Below, in pieces: positions 23,476-35,400 of a stretch of DNA of 64,000 bases. Position numbers and translations under genes: made by a program. The notes under the pieces are model-generated. The model saw nothing but the letters and a program-made list of their open reading frames with translations, was not told the DNA's origin and searched no databases. The DNA lies in NCBI GenBank assembly GCA_963969595.1, contig OZ018413.1, positions 3,872,711 through 3,936,710 on the forward strand, written 5' to 3'. The DNA comes from Neckera pumila. Lineage: Eukaryota > Streptophyta > Bryopsida > Hypnales > Neckeraceae. Every line of letters begins with the position of its first letter. Positions within the stretch are counted from its first letter, which is position 1.

Positions 23476-25303
23476 TCACAGAATGACGCAGTTCTTTTGC
23501 TTCTTCTTTTTCTTCTTCTGCTTGGGTGGCTGAAGGACCACCTTAATGGCTGCATCAAAAACTGCTTTCACATTCTGCAATCCAAGAAAACGGGAAGCCA
23601 TAAGACTACCGGTAATACCACCTACCAATCTGTAGCCAGCAAGATCTCAAAGCCGCAGGTATAATAATATATGAGTAGCGACCTCATCATGCATTGCAAA
23701 AATTGTTTACAGCTGTTATTTCAAACTTAATCAGAATCGCAGAGTACGTATAGGAGACTGCCTAAAACTTCATAAAATAAAAATGAAGATCGAGATAGGA
23801 CATGAGATCACTATTCACATAAGCTTGTAAGTACCTGCTGAGTCTTAGAGCTGCACTCAATGTAGGAGGCGGCTCCAATCGTCTTCCTCAGCTCCTCACC
23901 CTATATCAACGAGGTTCCCAAAGTCAAATTTAACGAACGATAATGAGCTTTTGGTATTGCGACATAACATGATCAGGGCTTATATTCTAGACTTTAGGGG
24001 CCAGGTCGTCACCGGAAAAGAATGGATTAGTGCCGATTGAACGTGAATTGGAGTACTCCTGGATGGCCACCTAAGATCTAAACTTAATGTTGAGATAGCT
24101 CAGACTTGCACCACACTACCAAATTAGGTGCATCCGTAGTAGGAGAGCTTCAAGACGTACTTGGGAAGTAGTTATTGGAGCCGCTCCCGGATGGTCGGCG
24201 AAGAATTGCTTGTCATCTCGAAGATCTGAAAATTGAGACACCGATGGTAAGAAATAGTTGCTACAGAGAACGAATAGCAACAAAGGAGTGTCACGGGACG
24301 CCAGCTCCCTTCCAACTACAAAATTGCACATTTTCCTGAAACAATGCTTGGAGACATCGAAATAAATTCAGCCAAAGAACAAACCTAGCTTCGTTCCAAC
24401 GAGGATGATTGGCACGGATGGCGCATAATGTCTTAGTTCAGGGATCCACTGCCAAGTCAGAAAATGTCAGAAAATGCATGCAATGCGTTGCAACACTCAT
24501 CCAAAACCTCAACCTTAGGTACAAAAAGGGTGGATGAAATAAATACCTTCTTTGAGATGTTTTCATAACTAGCCTTGCTGATAAGAGAGAATGCCAGAAG
24601 AAAGACATCTGCACCCCTGTAACTCAGAGGCCGGAGTCTGTTGTAATCTTCTTGTCCTGCATTATCCGAAACCTATGCATTCAGTGTCATAAATCGAGTA
24701 TGACCACTCTACAGAAGGAATATCCAGTCTACACAACCGTCTTCACCGACGATCGCAGTCGGACCAGATGTTATACTGTTCACGAAAAGAAACGAAATGC
24801 GCCGGTAACTCACTCCCTGAGAGAACACTTCAGAATATTCACTCCGAAAACACATCAGCGATTCCTCCCTCTCACCTGCTGTATCCCATAATCCAAGATT
24901 AACGGTGTTTCCATCAACCACGACATTTGCGCTGAAGTTGTCAAACACGGTAGGGACGTAATCCTGCGAAGAGCACAATCATATACGTTTAAGAAAAAAG
25001 CATCAAATACATATTCACCATGTAAATACGACGAGTCAAACATGCCACACACCCCGCAGCCTTCCCGAAGTTTAAATACTTGCGAAGTAACGTATCTCAG
25101 AATGATATCATGATGAGAAAATCAGCGTAGGAAATCCAAAAAGAAGAGATAGCTGAAAAAAACTCGCGAAACTGAAACCTATCCAGGAAGTGCGCAACGC
25201 TTACAGTAGGAAATGTATTGCTGGTGTAAGAAATAAGCATGCACGTCTTCCCGACGGCTCCATCTCCTACTGTAACGCACTTGATGAACCGGGAAGTGCT
25301 CAT
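23476..25303 (-). CDS. ROP: ROP/RAC small GTPase (type I, CVIL prenylation box), 196 aa
   Basis: Seven exons join in frame (minus strand): 25303-25205, 24963-24876, 24656-24547, 24448-24385, 24225-24161, 23900-23835, 23574-23476. All introns are GT-AG. The product has P-loop GDGAVGKT (13-20), switch I/effector [10 protein letters not shown] (34-43), switch II WDTAGQED with the catalytic Gln at 64, guanine-binding TKLD (118-121), a Rho-insert region and SSK (159-161). It ends in a Lys-rich stretch (182-191) and CVIL (193-196), the signal for geranylgeranylation, which marks a plant type I ROP. ROPs switch between GTP and GDP forms at the plasma membrane to control polar growth, actin and reactive oxygen signalling. 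Length matches the family (~197). It appears intact, in contrast to all neighbouring repeats. Confidence 0.97.
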
Positions 25304-26180
25304 GGCTGCGTCCCTGTCACCTACTCCACTTCACAATCCTACGATAAGGCTTCAGCCTCCCTCCCTATCACACATTTCATGAACGACGTAGCATGGTACT
25401 GGATCTCCAACAACAACACCTGTGTCCCTCCCGTCCCGTCACTACCAAACCTCTGGCACCGCTTATCCCTCACAAATCACATAACCTCCACTCCTCAGAT
25501 CTTCCCTTCGGATCCTTACGCCACTGCCTCCAAAATAATTTCCAACACCGCTCCAGCTGCCTTGTCCATATCTCTTAACTACAAACCTCTCCGACGCCGC
25601 ACTCCTCGAACCAAACACCTGCCCCGCTTCACTGCACCCCTCGCCGAGCTCCCCACGAAAGCTGGCCGCTACCCTGACTATGCGAGAGACACAGTGCCGC
25701 AACTGAAACTCACTAAACCACTAAAACCGCACACTCCCGTCAAGAAAGGAAAGCCACCCCGAGCTCAGAGCAGCACGCGACCATTTTGAGAGCTGTAAAA
25801 GGGCAGTGCGAGCAGAGAGAGTTGGCGAAGGGAGAGGACTGGGTGTGCGAGCACTAGTCTAGTGATGCCAGGAAGGAGAGAAGAGAGGTCCAGATCTGCG
25901 GACGGGAGCGAAGCGCAGGTGCGGCAAGGAGGGCACGAAAGCCGGGGCCGCGATGGAGGAGACGGGGGCGACCTCTCTCCCTTTGCCTGTCCAGATGCCC
26001 AAATCCAGGTCCCCAAAATGGGGCGGGCAGGGCTGGCTGCCCGCAAAGTTGGCCGGGCCTTCGTTGCCCACTACCCTCGGTTTTGGCCGCATTCTGCGAC
26101 TGACGCGCCTGGTGAGTTTGCCACCCCACCCGACCCGGCCAAGCCCGGCCCGGCCCGTGCAACGGCTCTGGAGGACTGAG
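25304..26180 (-). promoter_or_regulatory. GC-rich 5' leader and promoter region of the ROP gene
   Basis: The ~880 bases upstream of the ROP start are much richer in GC than the window and include a GA-rich patch (about 25810-25850 on plus). They end abruptly at the satellite-related minisatellite near 26215. This is the expected place for the 5' UTR and core promoter. The 199-codon plus-strand ORF at 25190-25789 overlaps ROP exon 1 in antisense and is not credible as protein. Confidence 0.45.
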
Positions 26181-26214
26181 GAGCGGGACCTAAAAGTTAC
26201 AGAAGTAGGTTCAG

Positions 26215-26870
26215 CTGGCTGTCATCGTGTCCAGACCTGCCCCGAGTCTGTTTTCGTTACCAGACCTGCTCCGAAGCTGCCGTCTTTTCGGCCAGACCTG
26301 CTCTTAGAGTCTTCCTTTGGTTCCAGACCTGCTCTAAGAGGTTTCCTTCAATTCCAGACCTGCTTTAAGGGCTTTCCTTCAGTTCCGGACCTGCTCTAAG
26401 AGTTTTTTTAAGTTCTAGACCTATTCTAAGAGTCTTCCTTCAATTCCAAACCTGCTCCCTGATTTTGTAATCCATCACGTCAAGAATCTATCTTATAAGA
26501 TAATTGGACTTGATGGTGACTTGTTTGCCAAACTGTCCGCATCTAGATTCTTGCATACATTGAAAATCTTATAAATACAAGAGCCTAGGATCATTTAGAT
26601 ACAACTATTTTCTGAACATGTGTTCTCCCTAGCTTTGGATTGCATTGTGTCAAGAATTTATCCTATAAAATAACTACACTTAATGGTGACCTATTTGCAA
26701 TGCTGTCCCCATCTAGATTCTTATATAAATTGAAAATCCTATGAGCATAAGAGCTTAGGGTCAATTAGATACACTTAATTTCTGAGTTTGTCTTCTCTTT
26801 TGACTTTAGATTGCATCACATTAAGAATTTATCCTATAACGTGACAATAGCTCACATGATTGCAAAACTG
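26215..26870 (-). repeat. Satellite array (copy 2) with ~30-bp minisatellite
   Basis: About eight units of ~30 bases built on CCAGACCTGCTCTAAGAG and CTTCCTTC occupy 26215-26460. Three ~170-bp monomers follow, marked by GTCAAGAATTTATCC-like sequence near 26479, 26645 and 26818. It is the same family and orientation as 32.9-35.4 kb and lies directly upstream of the ROP promoter region. Confidence 0.8.
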
Positions 26871-27599
26871 CCCAATCTATATTATTAAATAATTTGGACA
26901 ACCCTACTTGACTAAAGAACAAAAGAAAATATGGATTGCAATTCAACAAATTTGATGTCTTAGGAGTTATTGGTGTGCTACATGGAATTGAGGTAATAAA
27001 GGTAGAAGACATCTTCCTCTCTCTTGTATTCCTTATAAACTTGAATTTCACCTACAAGCTTGTGAATATATCGGAAAAGACAAGAATTAGGATATAGGCA
27101 TATAAAATCGAGCATCACAATTATCATTTCAATCGAGTAGTTGTGATAATGATTCTTTATGAAGAACCAAGAATCCTCTACAAAAAATCTTATACCAAAT
27201 GCAAATTGAAAAATACTTGGATCCAAAGTTGGAGAATTTTGACGTGTCTTATTGTGAATTGAGTGCCATTTTCCAATATAGCAAATTAGAGTGTATATAC
27301 AATATATTAGAAGTTTTTTCAATCCATAATTGTTAAATGAGTCGTATTTTTAATTGATATAATTTCCAAATCATATTTATGGGTGTTTTAAATATTGGCA
27401 AGCATGTCTGTCTACCCTATCTTCTTAATTGGGATCCCCTATATTCAATGTATTCAATGCAATTCAAACACATGTGGATTTATATTGTTTATAAAAGGTA
27501 TCATTTGGTCACTATATAGGCTTTAGGAGAAGGAATGAATTTCTTTTGGGAATGAGGTGGCAACAAAAAGTTATTGGGTGCAAATAATAAAGAATCGAT
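26871..27599. other. AT-rich intergenic DNA
   Basis: No gene is recognisable; a minus-strand ORF of 114 codons has no recognisable features. Confidence 0.4.
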
Positions 27600-28308
27600 C
27601 AGGCAACACCCAAAGACTCAAGCACCTTCATATTGTTGCCCAAACATCACCTCTTGAACTCTAATTGCCTCTTTTGGTTCATACCCAAGTAACATCCGTT
27701 CACATCCAATTACCATTCATTTGCGCCTAAACACCACCTCTTGTTGTCTAACCAACATATGTTTGTGTAGATACTAGCTTTAGTTTCTATTGCTTCCTAT
27801 CCACTATTTTTTTGCTTTGAAACACCAATTGTTGTTTTCTTGCCATCACTTGCAATTTCCTTGCCCCCACTTGATGCCATAAAGTTAGATACAGAGGTTT
27901 TTGTCTATATTGTGTCATCTCTAGTCATGTCAATTATGACATTCCTGTGAATGTTTATGACATCATCATAAACATCCTTGACATCATTGCTATTGGAAAA
28001 AGGATTTAAATTAAGACTTATCTCTCATACTTCATTGATTGCAAAACCTTTTCATCACAAGTGATGTCAAGCACCACCAGAACTTATAAGTACCTTGCTC
28101 CCACTCGCTGCCATAAAGCTAGATATAGAAAAAGAGATTCTCATCCATGTTGTGGCAGCTGCAATCAAGTCAATTATGACAATCATCATTATAAATGTTT
28201 CTTATTAATATCAAGAATGGACTTGAACCAAACTTATCCAATATGAATTCTATTAATCACAATATTAAAACATAATATAATATATGTATATATGTAAATT
28301 AATAAGAT

Positions 28309-28377
28309 GGGGGGCTGTCTTTTGAGTGGATAGTGAGGGACAGCTCCCTCACCATCCACTCAAAAGACCCTCCCCCC
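28309..28377. repeat. Hairpin with ~32-bp stem
   Basis: The left arm starting GGGGGGCTGTCTTTTGAGTG (28309-28340) pairs with 28345-28377 across the loop CAGC with few mismatches. A C-run follows immediately. Confidence 0.85.
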
Positions 28378-28431
28378 CCCAAAAAAGATTTATTTTTAAT
28401 TTTTCAATTTTTTTAAACCCCCCGCCAATCT

Positions 28432-28692
28432 CCCCCCCCCCCCCCCCCCCAATATTTCAAATTCATTTTCTTCAGAACGTCCCCCCTCCCCCCCGCTTTG
28501 TAATTTTCAATCCCATATTGATCTCACAATCAATATGGGATAACTCTGTGTTTTCCAAGTATCCGTATCCGTATGCGATCCATATCCGTATCCGTAATTA
28601 ATATCTATACTTGTATCAGTGTATCTATATTTGTAGTTGTATATTATATCCGTCTAAGTATCCATATGTGTATCCGTATCCGTATCCGTATC
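28432..28692. repeat. C19 homopolymer and TATCCG-type hexamer repeats
   Basis: Nineteen consecutive C residues lie at 28432-28450. Imperfect ATCCGT hexamers lie at about 28558-28592 and 28661-28692. These are simple repeats with no gene. Confidence 0.85.
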
Positions 28693-29237
28693 AAAGTTTT
28701 TTTTTATTGACGGTAGTGGGGTGGTTTGTAATTTTTTTTTTTTTAAAATCAACGGCTCTTGTTTTTTAGGAGGGAGGGGGGGCAACTGATTAGGTGTTCC
28801 TATAAACACAATAGATAGTAAATTAATAATGTTCATCACATTCAGAGGATTTGATATAGTAGATGTGAACCTTTGAAGGTATCAATATAGTTTCATGAAC
28901 TCTCTTAATTAAATTCATTGTGGATCACAAACCATCAAAAAAAGAGCTCATACAATAAGCAATGCAAGAAGAAAATCAATTCAAAATTCAAAGCATGTAT
29001 GTCTTTTTGCAAATCAACAAGGTTAAAAGAACAAATACACACTTTGGGAGTCAATCCTTCAAGACAAGTTGCTAGCCATTGCTCATTGGTTCATATGAAT
29101 TGACTTTGCTTTAAAATCAATTCCATCCAACTTCCTAAAAAGTCTCCCATCTCCCTTTGGTTACAAAAAATACAACAAATTGCCAGCTCTTACATTTTCA
29201 TAATGTTTTCCTCATTATTAAATTGCTCCAAACTTAA

Positions 29238-29874
29238 CCCCTAAATGCCCAAGGCACCCAAATATGGTGTTTGCAAAACTTTGAAGTTATATAAAACCTA
29301 ACCAAATTGCTATTTTCAATAGTGTATATTTTTAGAAAGTTTTTCTTGAAGTCTAATTTTAGCACCAAAAATTCGATCTTGAAAATAAATGATGGTGATT
29401 TTTCTATTCAAGTTTTTATACAAGGGTATCCATTGCAATCTTGACTTCCCATAGCGTTGAGAGCTCTTGGAAATGAGCCTCAAATACACTAGATCTTAGA
29501 GAAAAAATCACATTCAAAATTCATTTAAAAAAATTGTAGAGTACATTTTAAGAAGCCATAAATTGATTGGGGTTATACAAGTTTGTCCCTTTAACTTCAT
29601 ATTTTTTTGGTCACCAACTTTTTAGATTTGACTTGTGTAAAAAAAATTAAAAGACTTTTGCAATTTTAGCACCCTCATGGTCAAACATTATAATCTTTCA
29701 TTTCATAAGTGATATTGTTGTGTTTTCTTTTCCTATGAGATATTGAACATGTCTAGTTTGAATTTATATGATAACTGTTCAAAAAAAATTGATACAATTT
29801 ATCAAAATGTTGGCATTTTGTTCAATTTAGAGCAAATTTCAGGAAGCCTAAAACAGGCCTTAGGCATGTAGGGG
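29238..29874. mobile_element. TTAA-flanked MITE, 637 bp
   Basis: The termini are CCCCTAAATGCCCAAGGCAC (left) and, on the opposite strand, CCCCTACATGCCTAAGGCC (right). TTAA lies on both sides (29234-29237, 29875-29878). The corresponding position of the paralogous segment, 32453-32456, has a single TTAA and no insertion. It is closely related throughout to 37674-38312. Non-coding. Confidence 0.85.
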
Positions 29875-30146
29875 TTAAAAGGATTCAAGTTGGGTGTCAC
29901 AAGATAAATAGGGTTGGTTGACATAATTTTTGACTTATTTAGTAAAATAATCCATGGATGAAATTTTTTACAAGTTAAGGGAATTTCCTTTCCAAATGGA
30001 TTAGAAAATTCATTCAAATTTGACACTTGAAAGTCAGCCCATGACCATTTTTTGGTTGATCCAATTTTTGAGATTTTCAATCTCTTGCTAGCAATTTGCT
30101 TTGAAGGTATTGCTAGAATTATGCACTGATTTATAAGATGATGTTT

Positions 30147-30307
30147 CACTACAAAAAATAGGGGTGTTTATAAGAAGTTTTTTAAGTAAAATTTTATTGA
30201 AAATACATATAATCTCAGTAAAATTTTACTTAAAAGACTCCTTATAGGTCATTGCTTAAAAGACTATACTACTAGGACTATACTTAACACCCCTTTTTCT
30301 TGTAGTG
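30147..30307. mobile_element. CACTA-like MITE, 161 bp
   Basis: The left end CACTACAAAAAATAGGGGTG and the right end (…CTTGTAGTG) are inverted repeats, and much of the interior also folds back. TTT borders both sides (30144-30146, 30308-30310), fitting the 3-bp duplication of CACTA (EnSpm) elements. Confidence 0.75.
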
Positions 30308-30310
30308 TTT

Positions 30311-32750
30311 ATACTACCATCCAAATGCTCAAGCACATCATGTTTCCATCCAAACATCACCTATGGCCCTCTTCTTATTTCCACATTACAAAAAAAATTT
30401 AAGCCCTCTAGAGGGTTGAATTGAAGCATGGGAATGTGCAATTAGGAGAAATACCAGCCCCAAAAGGCTGTTAGGCAATTTATAAGGAGCAGTCAGCCAA
30501 AGTGCCTCGTTAGAATTCTAGTTAAAAAATTATTTTTTATTATTTAAAAAATATAAATAAATAAATAAATAATTTTTAAATCTTTATTTATTTATTTTAT
30601 TATAATTGCACATTTGCCAAAACCCTAAAGGCCTTGTAGAAGGTCCAGATTTTCTCTAATGACTAATTGATATCCAAATACTACTCATTTGCGCCTAAAC
30701 ACCACCCCTTGTTGTCTAACCAACACTCGTTTGTGCATGAGCTAGCACTAGTATTTACTGCGTCCTAACTACCATTCTTTTGCTCCTAAGCACCACCAAC
30801 TGTCTCCTTGTCATGGCTTGCTTACACCCTTCTCTCACTTGCATCTTCACTTGCATCTACAAAATAGATATAGAAAAAAAGTCTCGTTCACATTGTGTCA
30901 ACTCTAGTCATGTCAATTGCGACATTATTATAAATAATCTTGATTTCATCTCTATTGGAGAATGGACTTGGATCAATATTTATCACTCAAAGCTCTATTG
31001 ATTGCAAAACCTTTTCATCTCAGATAATTCTAAGCACCTCCAAGTTGCAGCCTTGCCCTTACTTGTTGCCATGAAGCTAGATATAGAAAATAAATATATA
31101 TATTATGCATTCTATTATTTATAATATTAATAGGTATAAACAAAGTTTTATGACTGTTCTTAATTGATGGCATTGTAGATCTCCAATCATCCACCCTGAG
31201 TGATTTGAATTCCAAACTTTGTCTATACATATTGGTGGTCAAGTTGTCCTTGTACTCCTTGAATTATGGTTCATAATCTCCATGCTGAAAAAACATCTTT
31301 AGCTTTGGAAGGATATTTAGATTCATCAAGTTTTCCTAGTCATCAATGTTGCCTACTTACACTAAGGTGTAGCAATTAGTGTACAATACAATTATGGTTG
31401 GAACCGCGTACAAAGATGTAATACTTTTCCCAAGCAATATTCTTGAGGTCCTCCTAATTCTAGACAAATAAAAGATAAAGCATGTGAGGCAAGGGGCTTC
31501 TCTTTGAAATATCTAGTTGCAAGGTTGCAAAAAGATACTTGTTTCTCCTTTCATTTTGATCAATGGCTTGTGTACAGAATAAGGGCTTTGAGATGTAATG
31601 CTTCTTTTAGTGGTAGAAGACAATCTCTAAATTTTGATTGTTCATTGAGTGATATGACTAGCAACCAAAGATTGGTCTATAATGAAAACTAAAAACCAAT
31701 AGCAAGACCGAATTAAATACAACTAGCAAAATTCAACAAGCATCTAAAATCTATTATAAATGTGTCATTTTCAAATATGATCCTTTTTTTGAGTTAAAAT
31801 TTGTTAAATGGGATTTTTTGCTCAATTTTAAATCAAAATGTGAATAAATTAGCCTGAATTCTTATATTTGATAGAAAATTTTAAATAATTCAAATAGCAA
31901 AATAATTTTTGCAGCAAATTTTTTTTTTACAAACATTCAATTTGTGCTTCATTTATTTGTAATCCCAAATTTTATACATTGATGATGTGCCTTTAAAAAG
32001 AAGAGCTCATATAATATACAATCCAAAAAAATCAATTCGAAAATTAATTCAAAACATATATATATATTTGCAAATCAACAAGGTTAAGAGAGTAAATGTA
32101 TACTTTAGGAACCAATCCTTCAAGACAAGTTGCTAGCCATTGCTCACCAATTTGTATGGATTACTACAAGAGAAAGGGGTGTTTTAAGTAGTGTACTAGA
32201 CATCACGTCTTTTAAGTAACATCTTTTAAGTAAGTTTTTAAGTAAAATTTTATTAAAAAGACAATCTTTTTAGTAAAATTTTACTTAAAAACTTACTAAA
32301 AAGACGTTACTTAAAAGGCGCGATGTCTAGGACACTACTTAAAACACCTCCTTCTCTTGTAGTGGATTGACTTTTTGTTGCAAAAATTCAACAAAGTGCC
32401 AATTTTTACATTTTTTTCAGAACGTTTTTTCCATTATTAAATGCACCCATACTTAAAAAGACTCAAACTTGGTATCAAAAGAAGACTAGGGTTGGTTGAC
32501 ACAATTTTTGTACTTGGCTAGCAAAACAATCTTTGGATGAAATTTTCTATAAGTTAATTTAGTTAAGGAGTTTTTCTTCAAACACATTAAAAAATCCATT
32601 TAAATATAAATTTAGAATTCAATTTGGACACATTTTTTGGTTGAATTTTCCTTTAGGAGTTTTTTTAATCTCTTGCCTACAATTTGCTTTCAAGTGTTGT
32701 TGAGATTTGTTTGACTAAGGACTAACTTACAAGATGATGTTTAGAGAACA
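30311..32750 (+). repeat. Segmental tandem duplication, copy B
   Basis: This is the partner of 27600-30310, with shared blocks in the same order. It lacks the TTAA MITE, whose empty site is at 32453-32456, and carries its own CACTA-like MITE at 32162-32364. A block at about 31175-31980 has no clear counterpart in copy A. No credible gene. Confidence 0.75.
32162..32364. mobile_element. CACTA-like MITE, ~203 bp
   Basis: The left tip (T)ACTACAAGAGAAAGGGG and the right tip CTTGTAGTG are inverted repeats. GAT flanks each side (32159-32161, 32365-32367). Copy A has no insertion here (sequence TATGAATTGAC). The left terminal C appears mutated to T. The interior is a long fold-back rich in TTTTAAGTAA. 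Confidence 0.75.
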
Positions 32751-32924
32751 TTAATTTAAATCAGGTTAATGTCATTAGATCACAAACGACAAAATGTTGG
32801 GCTGACTTGGCTACTAACATTAGATCATTTTTAGCCCTTGATGAGTGAGAAGTAACAAAAGTCTAGATTTTTGGAATGAAAAACAACAAGGTTCGCCACA
32901 ATAAAAGGGTCTTCTTGCAAATTG

Positions 32925-33056
32925 GGACGTATTCTAAGAGTTTTCTTTCAGTTCTAGACTTACTCTAAGAATTTTCCTTTAGTTCTAGACCTGCTTTAAG
33001 AGTCTTCCTTTGGTTCTAGACTTGCTCTAAGAATCTTCCTTTGGTTCTAGACCTGT
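32925..33056 (-). repeat. ~30-bp minisatellite bordering satellite copy 3
   Basis: Four to five units contain GTTCTAGAC and CTAAGAGTCTTCCTTTGG, the same unit as at 26215-26460 and, inverted, 19740-19850. Confidence 0.8.
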
Positions 33057-33230
33057 CACTATAACAAACCTGTGTTTTTTATGACAGGTTTTTCTAGACA
33101 TCCATCTATTTTTATGTTAATAATAACAATAAAAAAAACATTTTGATGTTGTGTTTGACATTATTATTAACATAAAAATAGGTGGATGTCTAGAAAACTC
33201 TATCAAGATAAACACGGGATTCTTATAGTG
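33057..33230. mobile_element. CACTA-like MITE, 174 bp
   Basis: The left end CACTATAACAAACCTGTG and the right end …TTCTTATAGTG are inverted repeats with inner arms AGACATCC/GGATGTCT. It sits between the minisatellite and the ~170-bp array. The flanks TGT and TAT differ by one base, so the target duplication is uncertain. Confidence 0.7.
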
Positions 33231-35400
33231 TATACTTCATTATATCAAGAATTTATCCTATAAGATAACTGCACGTGATGGTGACCTGTTTGCAAAATTG
33301 TCCCCATCGAGATTCTTGCAAAAATTGAAAATCCTATATACATAAGAATCTAGGGTCAATTAGATATACCTATTTTCTAAGTTTTGTCTTCTCCTTTGGC
33401 TTTGGAATGCATCACATCATAATTTATCCTATAAAGATAATTGTACCTGATGGTGACCTTTCTTTGATTCTAGACCTAATGTTAGAGTTTTCTTTTGATT
33501 AAGACATGCATTAGGGCCTTTCCTGGATTTTAGAATTGCTCTAAAAATTTTCCTTCACTTCTAAATCTGCTTCAAAAGTCTTCCTTTCATTTTTAATATG
33601 CTCCCTAATTTTGTATTCCATCACATCAAAAATTTATCCTATAAGAAAATTGCACTTGATGGTGACCTATTTGCCAAGCTGTCACCATCTAGATAATTGC
33701 ATAAATTAAAAATCCTATGAACATAAGAATTTAGGATCAATTAAGTACACATATTTTCTTAGTTTGTCTTCTCCCTGACTTTGGATCGCATCACATCAAG
33801 AATTTATCCTGTAACGATTATTGCACTTGATGGTGACCTTTTTCTGATTCCAGACCTATTGTGAGAGTTTTCTTTTGGTTATAGACCTGCTCCAAGGGCC
33901 TTCCTTTGGTTTTGGAATTACTTGAAAAGTCTTCTCAACCTCCTTCCTAACTTTGTATTCCATCACGTCAAGAATTTATCTTATAAGATAACTACATCTG
34001 ATTGTGACCTATTTGCAAAACTGTCACCATCTAGATTCTCACATAATTTGAAAATCCTATTTTTTGAATCTATCTTCTCCTTGACATTAGATTGTATCAA
34101 ATCAAGAATTTATCCTATAATATGACTACATCTGATGGTGACCAATTTGTAAAATTGTCCCCATCTAGATTCTTGCAGAAATTGAAATCCTATGAACATA
34201 AAAGCGTAGGATCAATTAGGTACAACTATTTTCTAAGTCTGTCATCTCTCTGACTTTGGATTGCATTGTGTCAAGAATTTATCCTATAAGATAACTACAC
34301 TAGATGGTGACCTATTTGCAAAAATTGAAAATTGTATGAACATAAGAGCCTAGAGTCAATTAGGTACACCTATTTTTTGAGTTTGTTTTTTCCTCCAATT
34401 TTTGATCCCATTGCACAAAGAATTTTATTCTATAAAGTGTGACAAAGGCTGACATGATTTCTAAACTCTCCAATTTCTTGAGTAAAATGAAAGTCCTATG
34501 AACGTAAGAGCCTAGGGCCAATGTAAAGTACATCTATTTTCTAACTCTGTCTATGGTATCCAACTTTGTACATGATCACGTCACAAATTTATCTTCTAAG
34601 GTAAGTGCACCTTGCTACTAGTGACTATTTTATAAAATTGTTTCATTTGGATTCTTACCTAAAATGAAGTCTTATAAACATAATATTGTACCTAAGGTTG
34701 AAGTTAGATACATCTATTTTTCAATTTGTGTTGGATTCCTAGCTTTGTATCCCATGACGCCAAAGAATTTATTTTATGAGGTAATGGCATTTAATATTAA
34801 GTATATACTATGACTTAATTGCAATTTTGTCCCAACTAAAACTTTGTTTAAAAAATAGGTCCTATAAATATAAGAGCTTAGGATCAATGTTAGATATACC
34901 TATTTTTTACCCTATATTCACTCTTTAACTATGTATTCCATCACATCAAGAAATTTTTCCTATTAGGTAAATGCACCTAATGGTGACTTCTTTGCAATAT
35001 TGACCCATGTTGATGCTTGCCCAATCAAAGTTCCATAAACATAATATTGCATGGTCAAAGTTAGGTACACCTATTTTTATTGTCTTTGGGCTCTAACTGT
35101 AGACCTCATTATGTCAAAAAAATTATCCTATAACTAAAGTAATTGCATTCAATTGTGGCTTGTTTGCAAAATTGTCCAATTTAGAATATTTCTAAAAATA
35201 AAGGTCCTATGAAATTAATATGTTAATATCATAAGTCAATGTTAGCCTATAGGCCTATTTTCTAACTTTGATTTGGTTCCTAAATATAAAATAGATCATG
35301 TCAAGAAATTTATCTAAGAAGGTGAATTGCACCTAATTGTTTATAAAATTGTCTTATCTAGATTCTTGCCTAAAATGGAATACCATAATATAAGAGCCTA
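33231..35400 (-). repeat. Satellite array, ~170-bp monomers (copy 3, reverse)
   Basis: About thirteen diverged monomers are marked by TCAAGAATTTATCCTATAA-like sequence near 33243, 33420, 33622, 33793, 33965, 34097, 34270, 34412, 34577, 34755, 34940, 35110 and 35297. Spacing is mostly 165-187 bases, with two short units. Orientation is opposite to copy 1. Confidence 0.8.

Larger units (their letters stand above)
27600..30310 (+). repeat. Segmental tandem duplication, copy A
   Basis: Several blocks match copy B (30311-32750) in the same order: CGCCTAAACACCACC, GTTGTCTAACCAACA, CTAGTCATGTCAATT, ATTGATTGCAAAACCTTTTC, AAGCTAGATATAGAAAA, AATCAACAAGGTTAA, TTCAAGACAAGTTGCTAGCC, TAGGGTTGGTTGACA and AAGATGATGTTT. 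Copy A additionally contains the hairpin/homopolymer block at 28309-28800, the TTAA MITE at 29238-29874 and the CACTA-like MITE at its end. No gene. Confidence 0.75.

Noticed and set aside
25190..25789. Plus-strand ORF of 199 codons
   Set aside because: It is antisense to ROP exon 1 and its GC-rich leader; the ROP reading is certain and this frame shows no family features.
26978..27322. Minus-strand ORF of 114 codons
   Set aside because: AT-rich composition with Ile/Tyr/Asn bias typical of non-coding DNA; no motif.
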